NCBI GenBank assembly: GCA_028877205.1
Contig: JAPPHY010000002.1
Coordinates: forward strand, 123,351 to 165,741
Direction of reading: 5' to 3'
DNA length: 42,391 nt
DNA from: Chloroflexota bacterium
GTDB lineage: Bacteria > Chloroflexota > Dehalococcoidia > Lucifugimonadales > UBA2985
Part shown: positions 27,776-35,800 of the stretch, piece after piece
Layout of the letters: each line of letters opens with the position of its first letter
Numbering within the stretch: position 1 is the first letter of the stretch
Position numbers and translations under genes: made by a program
The notes under the pieces: model-generated
The model's database searches: none
What the model was told of the DNA's origin: nothing
What the model saw: the letters and a program-made list of their open reading frames with translations, nothing else

Positions 27776-28846
27776 GTGACTACAAAGGCACTTCAGTCAG
27801 CTCAGTTCGAAGTGGATAGCGTCCATGACGCTATAGAGTTCTACTACGAAAAGGGCTGGACGGACGGCCTGCCTGTTGTTCCCCCGACCGAGGAGAAGGT
27901 CTGGGCGTTCCTTGACGCGGCGGGACTCGAGCCCGACGCTGTCATCGGCTCGTACGAAACGCGAAAGCGCGTGGTGACCGCCGAGAAGGTCGCCATCAAT
28001 TCGGTGATGGCGGGCTGCCTCCCCGAGTACTTCCCGGTGGTGCTTGCCATCATGGAACCGATACTCGACCCGCGATTCAATCTCCACGTCCCCAACTCCA
28101 CGACCGGCGGGGCCGCGATCGGGTTCATCGTGAACGGCCCGATTCGGGACAGGCTTGGCATGAACTACCGCGGCAACGTGCTTGGCCCCGGCAATCGCGC
28201 CAACTCCACTATCGGCCGGGCGGTGAGGCTCTGCCAGATCAACATCCTCGGCTCGCTGGCGGGCGCTGGAACGGAGGACCCGCTCGGCCGCCCGGTATTC
28301 GACAGGGCGACCGTCGGACAGCCGGGCAAGTATGCCGGCTACCACATCGTCGAAAACGAGGACGACTACCCGACGCTGCTCCCGGTACATGTTGAGCGGG
28401 GGTTCAGCAGGGACCAGAGCGCCGTGACCGTGTTCTCCACGGGCGGCCACGTGCAGATTTCGGCCCACTCCGAGGGCTCGGCGCAGAAGATAGCCGACAC
28501 GGTCGCCAGGCACCTTGTAGGCAGCGGAAGACTGGTCGCGTCCGGAGGCTACTGCGTAATCGTGATTCCGGCGGAGAACGCCGGGTACCTCGTCAAGGAC
28601 GGCTGGTCCAAGGCCGACTTTCGGCAAGCGGTGCACGAGGGGACCAGGCGCACGGCCGAGTCGCTGGCGGCGCAGGGCTGGCCGGTTCGAGGAGGAGGCT
28701 CGTCGGATGCCGGCGAGCGGATGCTGGCGGTAACCGGAAGCGCCGACGACATCTATGTTGTGACAGCGGGCGGCCCGGCGGGAGGATTCATTCACTATAT
28801 GCTGCCGTACGGCGGATCGGTCATCACGTGCGAGATCAGGTCATAG
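27776..28846 (+). CDS. Conserved protein of the DGLPVVPPT type, partner of the UGSC selenoprotein
   Basis: A 356-residue soluble protein. It opens with VHDAIEFYYEKGWTDGLPVVPPTEEKV and has EKVAINSVMAGCLPEYFPVVLAIMEPILD, GFIVNGPIRDRLGMNYRGNVLGPGNRANSTIGRAVRLC and QPGKYAGYHIVENEDDYPTLLPVHVERGF. I know this pattern from uncharacterised environmental proteins that tend to sit beside UGSC-family genes. No catalytic function is known. The frame is open to 27740, but GTG 27776 has AGGAGG five bases upstream and is chosen. The gene ends 64 bases before the selenoprotein ATG. Confidence 0.85.
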   Translation: MTTKALQSAQFEVDSVHDAIEFYYEKGWTDGLPVVPPTEEKVWAFLDAAGLEPDAVIGSYETRKRVVTAEKVAINSVMAGCLPEYFPVVLAIMEPILDPRFNLHVPNSTTGGAAIGFIVNGPIRDRLGMNYRGNVLGPGNRANSTIGRAVRLCQINILGSLAGAGTEDPLGRPVFDRATVGQPGKYAGYHIVENEDDYPTLLPVHVERGFSRDQSAVTVFSTGGHVQISAHSEGSAQKIADTVARHLVGSGRLVASGGYCVIVIPAENAGYLVKDGWSKADFRQAVHEGTRRTAESLAAQGWPVRGGGSSDAGERMLAVTGSADDIYVVTAGGPAGGFIHYMLPYGGSVITCEIRS

Positions 28847-28865
28847 GCAGAGAACCTAAGCCTAA

Positions 28866-28877
28866 CTTGGATCCAAG
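28866..28877. repeat. 12-bp perfect palindrome between the operon genes
   Basis: CTTGGATCCAAG reads identically on both strands. It lies 34 bases before the selenoprotein start. It could be an operator or chance. Confidence 0.35.
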
Positions 28878-28910
28878 AGTGTTGCAGGAGTCCAGTGGAA
28901 GGAGGACGAG

Positions 28911-29456
28911 ATGGTTGTAGCAGAGCGGTTGCGAGTACTCGATCCCACGTCGGAGCCGGTCATAGAGGCCGGATCGAAGGCTGCCAGAGTGGACACCCTT
29001 GACGGGAAGGTGGTTGGACTCTTCAACAATCAGAAGCTCAACGCGCCTCAGCTGCTCGAGATGGTTGGGGAGGTCCTCGGCGAACGGTACAATCTCAAGG
29101 GAATCGTTCGATCGACGTACAGCTCCAGTCACCACCACACCTGGGATGAGTGGGTGGAGAAGGGGGCGAAGGAGTGTGACGTCGCGATCCTCACCCACGG
29201 TGACTGAGGGTCCTGCAGTTCGAGCGGTCTGCTCAACAGCATAGAAATCGAGAAGCACGGAATACCTGCCATGCTGATTGCCACAGATGCCTTCATAAGC
29301 ACCTGCAAGGGTATGGCGCGCGTCGGTGGGATCCCGGACATGGAGTTCGCCGTGGTGCCTCACCCGGTCGGGAGCCTTCCACCTGAGGTGCTGATGGAAC
29401 GGGCCAGGTCGGCAGCGGACCAGTTTGTGAGGATCATCAGCGAAGGTCAGGACTAG
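28911..29456 (+). CDS. UGSC-family selenoprotein (in-frame TGA = selenocysteine 99)
   Basis: Two short open frames, 28911-29207 and the frame from 29208 to 29456, are in register and separated by one TGA at 29205-29207. Read through, they give a 181-residue protein whose centre is ILTHGD-U-GSCSSSGLLNS, the U-G-S-C motif that names the UGSC family. Sec99 and Cys102 form a UxxC redox pair. The part after TGA has normal coding (IEIEKHGIPAMLIATDAFISTCKGMARVGGIPDMEFAVVPHP). TGA stops cmk, moxR and others here, so it is not globally reassigned. A SECIS-like hairpin follows directly. An AAGGAGG ribosome site precedes the ATG. The protein's biochemical role is unknown. Standard gene callers would split or truncate it. 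Confidence 0.92.
29214..29241 (+). promoter_or_regulatory. Bacterial SECIS element
   Basis: Starting 6 bases after the TGA, the RNA can fold as UGC-A-GUU-[C]-GAGC, loop GGUCU (29226-29230), GCUC-AAC-A-GCA. That is ten Watson-Crick pairs, one A-A mismatch and one bulged C. The loop is 18 bases from the UGA, within the known window. GGUCU with its G-U is the SelB-recognised sequence of the E. coli fdhF SECIS. The bulged base is C rather than U. Confidence 0.85.
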
Positions 29457-29752
29457 CCGGCTGCGCTCTGATGCGCTCAGCCGAGCACGATTGCAGCCAG
29501 TGACCGGCGCCCATACCGGGTGCTTGACCCGGGTACTCGCGCGCCGTTGAACGCGACGGGTGTGCACTTAGCCGCCAGAAGTCCCAGTCTGGTGCACAGC
29601 TGCGCAGCCTCACCAACACTGCCCCAACACTAGTACGCGGGCAATGTTGGTCTAAGCCGCAAGCTCTCGATCAAGTGCGTGTTCTGTACTAGGCTGAGAT
29701 TTCCGGCTAAACTCATGGGGGCATCCGGAACGACTCGCAAGGAGGCATACCG
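29457..29752. other. Intergenic region before the molybdenum hydroxylase gene
   Basis: About 296 bases without a coding frame I trust. It holds an imperfect hairpin near 29510-29533 (ACCGGGT pairing with ACCCGGGT with a bulged G) and an inverted repeat CCAACA/TGTTGG near 29622-29653. Either may end the selenoprotein transcript. Neither has a T tract. Confidence 0.4.
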
Positions 29753-32083
29753 ATGACTGTAGAGACTGAAAAAGGCCTTGCAGAACCGGCCCAGTTTCGA
29801 ATAGTAGGCACCAGGGCTCCACGACTGGACGGCCTGGAGAAGGTGACCGGCGCTGCCAGGTTCGGAGCCGACATTCACTTGCCCGGTATGCTTCATGGCA
29901 AGATGCTCACAAGTCCTTACGCCCATGCTCGCATTCTCTCGATAGACACAAGTGAAGCGGAGGCCGTTCCGGGCGTAAAGGCCGTGATGACGGCCAGGGA
30001 TTTTTCAATCTTCGAACGGCAGCCGGACGTAGATTTCGTCGCGGAGCAGTTCCGCGGCGCCAGGATCATGGCCGAACACTTCATGGCTCGCGACAAGGCC
30101 CTCTACCGAGGCCATCCGGTGGCCGCCATTGCAGCAACCAGCCCTCACGTAGCTGAGGAAGCCGCAAAGCTGATCCGTGTGGAGTACGAGGTGCTGCCAG
30201 CCGTCCTCACAATAGAGGACGCCCTCAAGGACGACGCCCCTCTTGTCCACGACAGCCTTACCACCGTAACGCGCGGCCCCGATGGCCGCGAGGTCTCGGA
30301 TACAAAATCGAACGTGGCAAGCCACGCGCAGCTCAGGCGAGGTGACGTGGAGGCCGGCTTCAGGGAGGCGGAGGTCATCGTGGAGCGTGAGTTCTCGACT
30401 CAGCCGGTCCACCCCGGCTACATCGAGCCGTTCGCAACCGCGGCACAGTGGAACCCGGACGGCCACGTGACTGTTTGGACCACCACCCAGGGCACCTTTG
30501 ACGTTCGCGAGGGCACCGCCTCCATCCTCGGCATTCCCGAGTCGATGCTGAAAGTGATCGCGATGGAGTGCGGCGGAGGATTCGGGGGCAAGGGCCCGAA
30601 CACCAACCCCCTCAATCCGATGGCGGCTGTTCTCTCCAGGAAGAGCGGCCTGCCCGTCAAGATGGTCATGAGCCGCAAGGAGACCTTCGAGAGCACATGC
30701 CCCGCTTCGGCGGCCTACATCCGGCTGAAGATGGGGGCCGACCGGTCGGGGCGAATCACGGCCGCCGAGTACTACCTCGCCTACCAGGCAGGAGCGTTCC
30801 CGGGGTCGCCGGTGGGCGCGGGCGTGCAGAACGGCCTCGCGTCATACAAGATCGAGAATCTCCAGGTGGACGGTTACGACGTCGTCACGAACACCCAGAA
30901 GATGCAGAGCTACCGGGCGCCCGGACAGCCTCCTGCCACGTTTGCCGTGGAGAGTGTTGTAGACGAGTTGGCGGAGAAGCTGGGCATGGACCCCATGGAG
31001 TTCCGGTTGAGAAACACTGTGCAGGAAGGGGACCGGATGCCCAATGGTGTTCTCTATCCCCGAATCGCCTGCATGGAGATCATGGAAGCCATGAAGAACC
31101 ACCCCCATTACAGCGCGCCGCTCGGCGGCCCGAACCGGGGTCGAGGCGTGTCAGTGGCCGCCAGGGCCATAGGCGGCGAAGGAGCTACGCCTCACGTTGC
31201 AACCATCAGCGTCAATGCGAACGGCACCGTATCTCTCGTGACGGGCTCAAACGACCTGAGCGGCACGCGTACCACCGTGGCGATGCAGGCCGCTGAAGTG
31301 TTGGGATTGGACGCGACTGACGTGATATCCACAGTTGGCGATACCGAATCCGCCGGTTGGAGCGGCGTGGCCAACGGCAGCAAGATCACCTATTCGACGG
31401 GTCTGGCCGCCATCGCCGCCGCGGAGGAGGTCAAGATTCAGATGAAGGCTCGCGCGGCGCTGGTCTGGGAGGTGCAGCCGGAGGACGTGGAGTTCGTGAA
31501 TGGCGCCTTTGTGTGCACCAAGAATCCGGCCGACAGGCTGAGCTTCAAGGAGCTGGCGGGCAGGCTCATGCGCACGGGAGGCCCAATCACCTGCGCCGGA
31601 TACTCGTTCCCGACCGGGCCCGGCGGCGTGCTTTTCGGCGGCAACCTCGTGGACGTGGAGGTCGACCCAGAGACCGGCAAGGTCGACATCCTGCGCTTCA
31701 CCACCTTCATCGATGTGGGCAAGGCGGTCCACCCCAGCTTCGTGGAAGGACAGGCTCAGGGCTCGACGGCGCAGGGTGTCGGGTGGGCGCTCAGCGAGGA
31801 GTACTACTACACCGGAGACGGCGCGATTGCAAACTCCACCTTCCTGGACTACCGCATGCCGACAACACTGGATGTGCCCATGATCGATACGGTAATCGTG
31901 GAGGTGCCTAACCCTGGCCACCCGTTCGGACTGAGGGGGAGGGCGGGAGAGATCCCCATTGTTCCAGTCATCGGGGCGGTGGCCAACGCCGTGTCCAATG
32001 CGACCGGCGTACGCATGACCAGGGCGCCCATGAATCCAGGCACCATCGCTGAGGCACTGAGGGAGAGCGGGGCGGAGGTATAG
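29753..32083 (+). CDS. Xanthine dehydrogenase/aldehyde oxidase family molybdopterin-binding subunit
   Basis: A 776-residue large subunit of a molybdenum hydroxylase (CoxL/XdhA-like), which oxidises an aldehyde, purine or CO-type substrate at a Mo centre. Diagnostic blocks are RLDGLEKVTGAARFGADIHLPGMLHGKMLTSPYAHARI, ECGGGFGGKGPNTNP, SYRAPGQPPATFAVESVVDELAEKLGMDPMEFRLRNTV and the C-terminal LRGRAGEIPIVPVIGAVANAVSNATGVRMTRAPMNPGTI, whose GE carries the catalytic Glu. AAGGAGG precedes the ATG. No FAD- or [2Fe-2S]-subunit gene is adjacent, so partners must lie elsewhere. The substrate is not predictable. Confidence 0.92.
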   Translation: MTVETEKGLAEPAQFRIVGTRAPRLDGLEKVTGAARFGADIHLPGMLHGKMLTSPYAHARILSIDTSEAEAVPGVKAVMTARDFSIFERQPDVDFVAEQFRGARIMAEHFMARDKALYRGHPVAAIAATSPHVAEEAAKLIRVEYEVLPAVLTIEDALKDDAPLVHDSLTTVTRGPDGREVSDTKSNVASHAQLRRGDVEAGFREAEVIVEREFSTQPVHPGYIEPFATAAQWNPDGHVTVWTTTQGTFDVREGTASILGIPESMLKVIAMECGGGFGGKGPNTNPLNPMAAVLSRKSGLPVKMVMSRKETFESTCPASAAYIRLKMGADRSGRITAAEYYLAYQAGAFPGSPVGAGVQNGLASYKIENLQVDGYDVVTNTQKMQSYRAPGQPPATFAVESVVDELAEKLGMDPMEFRLRNTVQEGDRMPNGVLYPRIACMEIMEAMKNHPHYSAPLGGPNRGRGVSVAARAIGGEGATPHVATISVNANGTVSLVTGSNDLSGTRTTVAMQAAEVLGLDATDVISTVGDTESAGWSGVANGSKITYSTGLAAIAAAEEVKIQMKARAALVWEVQPEDVEFVNGAFVCTKNPADRLSFKELAGRLMRTGGPITCAGYSFPTGPGGVLFGGNLVDVEVDPETGKVDILRFTTFIDVGKAVHPSFVEGQAQGSTAQGVGWALSEEYYYTGDGAIANSTFLDYRMPTTLDVPMIDTVIVEVPNPGHPFGLRGRAGEIPIVPVIGAVANAVSNATGVRMTRAPMNPGTIAEALRESGAEV

Positions 32084-32261
32084 ACCTCGCTCTGGCATTG
32101 CCTATCGGTGCCCCAGCACGTTCGACATTGCGAACTTCTGCATGGGCCAAGTTCGAGCTTGCCGAGGCAGCTACTCAGCCAGCCGATTCTCGAAATGGGC
32201 AGATGCCAATACCCACGTCACACTGTGACCAAGTCCGGTGGGGATGAGTTTGTTTCTAGAG

Positions 32262-32360
32262 CTAGGCGTAGCTCTCGTTGAGACGTTCTGCGCCAAGCCT
32301 TGCGTGGAGAGCCTTGACCATGGCGACGTCCGTAGGCTTGCTGAGCCGGCTGAAGTCCAT
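32262..32360 (-). CDS. Tentative 32-residue small ORF or gene remnant
   Basis: Reads MDFSRLSKPTDVAMVKALHARLG then AERLNESYA and stop. An upstream GGAGTAAAG resembles a ribosome site right before the ATG, and codons are GC3-rich as in real genes of this genome. It may be a micro-protein or the N-terminal relic of a longer gene. No homologue comes to mind. Confidence 0.3.
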   Translation of the reverse strand: MDFSRLSKPTDVAMVKALHARLGAERLNESYA

Positions 32361-32549
32361 CTTTACTCCGCTCAGGTGCGCCTACTAGAGACGCCCTCTC
32401 CCACCGGCTGGCCTGCTCCGCTCTCGCACAAGTCCCATCTGTCCACTCGCGCTTATGCCGCCTTTCTTGATGTCCCCTCCCGACAACGTGACTTATGAAG
32501 CAACATCATCCCCTTCGCTAACGCCGGTTGTGAAGGAATTCGACCTGCG

Positions 32550-32579
32550 TTGACCCGCAGGCACGGACTGGAATATACT
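32550..32579 (+). promoter_or_regulatory. Candidate promoter of the transglutaminase-MoxR operon
   Basis: TTGACC (32550-32555), an 18-base spacer and TATACT (32574-32579). It would start a transcript near 32586 with a leader of about 290 bases before the ATG at 32884 or the TTG/ATC region at 32878. The leader's purpose is unclear. Confidence 0.5.
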
Positions 32580-32877
32580 CCCCGCGAGTTGCGTCCCGTC
32601 ATCTCTCCCGCATAGTCGGGCGAATCACGTCACGGCCAACGGTGTGCATCCGTTTCTCCACGAAGCTGGGAGACGACGAGGGATCGATGGGGACTGCAAG
32701 GCCAATGGAGTCCTGTGCCTGGGAGCGGCCGACTCCCGACTTCCTTCAAGCAGCGCGCCGGGTGCGTCGCTCAATTGATTCCGGCACTCTCGAAGCCCGC
32801 CCATATCTGAAAGCTCCTCCGTCACCTGTATAGTAGTCCTCGGAAGCGGACCGGCGGGCGATTGTCTCGAAGTCAGG

Positions 32878-35800
32878 TTGATCATGAGAGGGCTCGATTC
32901 GCTGTCAGAACAGTCTTCAACCTCAGGACGGCTAGTCCGCCAGATAGTGCTGCTCCTGACGCTGGCAGCTGGCCTCACCGGATTTCTGGTCCTGCTAAAC
33001 CTGTTGCTGCCGCTCGCCTCACCTACACCCGAGGGCCTGTGGGCGTCAAGGGCACCAACCGATGACTCGACCGGCTTCCCGAGCGGCGTTGGACTACTGA
33101 CAGTGTCCGTGCTGGCGGTGTCCGTGATCCTGGGAATCTCCGCGCTCCTGCTGACCCAGCGCGGTCCACTGAGTCTGGACAGGCTTCGGCTCAGCCGGCC
33201 TCTGGTCGCGGGGGTGCTGGCGTTTCTTTTCCTGGTTGGGCTTGGGGGCTACCTGGCGCTGTCGGGTGCGCTGGGCCAGGACCTGTCAAATGAGCGGGGC
33301 CTTGTGGAGAGTTCACTCCTCCGTCCCTCCGTCCTGGCGGCGCTGTCCGGCTTCCTGCTCTTGATCATCCTCGTTGGCATACTCAATCCCAGGCTTCTCC
33401 TGCCAGCGTTGATGGTCGCACTCACGGCAGCAGTCGTTATGTGGGCCGTACGGGAATGGGGTGGAACGGGAAGCGAGCTTACCCAGCCAAGCGGTTCCGG
33501 TGGCATCCCGTCCCCGCCTGAGCCGACTCCCATCGATCCGAGAGCCCTGATAGTCCTTCTCGGACTGATTGCCATAGCAGTGCCGATTCTCATAGCTCGG
33601 CTGCTGGCGTGGAGGCCCGCAGGAGACGCCCGAGGTTCCGGGGTTGGAAGGTTTCTCCTGAACCTCCTGATTCTGCTGATTCTGGCTGCGCTCATACTGT
33701 GGCTCCTCAGCCCACGTGAGAGTGGGGGGCAAGCCGTGTCAGGCGGCGGTGGCGTTGGTGAATTTCCGGGCAACCTTGACGGCGGCGGGGCAGAGCTGGG
33801 CGACGGGCTACCGGGCGTCCCTTCTTTTGGTGCCGAGGCGCTTGAACAGCTGCTCAAGTTGCTGGAGCAGGATGGCGCGGACGTGTCCCGGCTGGAGAAC
33901 GGGAGCGCAGTGGTGCAGCTCGACGGGGAGGTCAGCCTCCTGACGGGAACCTCCACCGGTCAAGCAGCCGAGCATGATCCCGTACCGCTCTTTGAGGTCA
34001 GCGGCGCTGCCAATACCGGGTATCTCCGTACCGGCGTAGGCGACGTGTACGATGGGGCAAACTGGGCGCAACTCGACCCCGTGTCGGTCTCGTACGACGG
34101 CGCCGGGAATGTCGCTGATAGCGTGGCGGAGGTCTACGCAAGCCCAACCGGCGGACTGGCAGGCCTGCCGGAATGGAGGCGCGAGTCCGCCCTCCTGACC
34201 GGATTGCCCGGTCGTACGTCCGGAGCCACTGCGGACAGCATACAGGTAACCACTACCGGAAGCTCCGGAGAGCTCTCCTCGGGCACTGTGCCGGTCTCGA
34301 TGCCCCTGTCCAGCGCAGGCGTGCGAGGACAGTTCCATCCGTTCAGTGGAACATTCTCTGTTGACGAACCTGTTGAGTATTACTCGTGGACCTCCACCAT
34401 CCCTTCGTACTCCCCGGAAGAGTACGCGGCAGCGGTGACCTCTTCAGACCCAACCTATACGCAGCTGCCCGACGACCTTCCGGACAGAATCCGAAGCCTG
34501 GCGCTTGATGTCACGGCAAGCCACCCGACTCCGTACGCAAAGGCCAAGGCCCTGGAGCACTACCTCAGGACGCAGTACGCCTACCGCTATGCGAGCACAG
34601 CCGATGAGGGACTCCCACCACCGGGGCGCGATCCAGTCGACTGGTTCCTCTTCGACCGTCGAGAGGGAACGTGTGGTGCGTTCAGCACTGCCTTTGCGGT
34701 CATGGCGCGCTCCATCGGCATTCCGGCGAGGGTGGTCACAGGGTGGGTTGTCGCTCCTACGGCCGACCCGCAGGTGGTCGAGTCGCGCCAGGCGCATCAA
34801 TGGGTGGAGGTCCCGTTCGAAGGTATCGGGTGGGTCCGCTTCGAACCGACGGCGTCCGGCGGTGCGCCTTCTAGGCTGGCGGAGGCATTCCCAGGCATCG
34901 AACAGATCGCACCGACGGATGCGGAACCTCCGGCTTCGGAGAGCGCGACCGGAGGAACCGGCGACCAGATCGCCGCTCCTGACCTGGATGGCCCGAATAC
35001 GGCATACCCCGTGGACCCCCAGGCAACGCCGGTTGTTGAGGCACGTCTCGAAACCGTCACGACTATCACCCAATGGCCCTCTCAGATACACCGCCAGGCC
35101 CCCTTCAGCGTGGGCGGCACGGTGACCACCGCAGCGGGAGACCTGGTGAGTGACGCAGAGGTGGAAATCTACGTCAACGAGACCAAGGAACACGGCGGGA
35201 CTATCATTGGCGGAGCGGAAGTCAGTGATGGGAAGTTCGAAGCCGGCGTCGTGATACCCTTCGAGATTGAGCTGGGTAACTACCAGCTCCTCGCCAGGAC
35301 GGTACAGAACAATAGAATCAACGAGTCCTGGAGCGACCCGGACATCACCGTGGTGTCCAGGAGCGGACTGGAGCTCACCGGCCCCTCGGAGGTGGCTGTT
35401 GACGTGGACGCGGCGTTCCGCGGCAGACTGTCCGACGACAGCGGCGGGGGGCAGGCAGGCCGCGTGATTGCGGTAGTCATCGACGGCAGTCCCGGACTGA
35501 CGGTGACCACAGGCCCTGAAGGCGGGTTCAGTTTCACAAGGAGCTTTGCGGAGACTGGGCCTCACTGGGTAGAGGTGACCATTCAAGGGGACGATCTGCT
35601 TATGGGGAACTCCGCGCGGTTGGATTTCTTTGTGACACTGCCCACTGAGACGGAGATCACCGTCCCAGTGATCGTTGAGGTAGGCAGGGACTTCACTGTC
35701 ACCGGCAAACTGCTCGACGCGAGGGGCGAGCCCGTCGGGGATGTGAGCCTCAACGCCCGAATCGCCGGACAGGAGCAGACGGTCTTCACCGACGACTCCG

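Larger units (their letters stand above)
32084..32877. other. 794-base region without a certain gene
   Basis: The longest gene-poor stretch of the window. It contains a tentative 32-codon minus-strand ORF (32262-32360), a promoter-like pair (32550-32579) and a small hairpin overlapping it (32544-32561). A TATAGT at 32829-32834 lacks a good -35. Open frames of 63 and 86 codons on the plus strand have no ribosome site or convincing codon bias. Confidence 0.5.

Noticed and set aside
28911-29207. The UGSC N-terminal frame as a complete 98-residue gene or a pseudogene
   Set aside because: The frame continues in register with good coding after the TGA, the motif matches the UGSC family name exactly, and a SECIS hairpin follows.
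32238-32498. An 86-codon plus-strand frame in the gene-poor region
   Set aside because: No ribosome site and unlikely composition. The opposite strand holds a slightly better small ORF.
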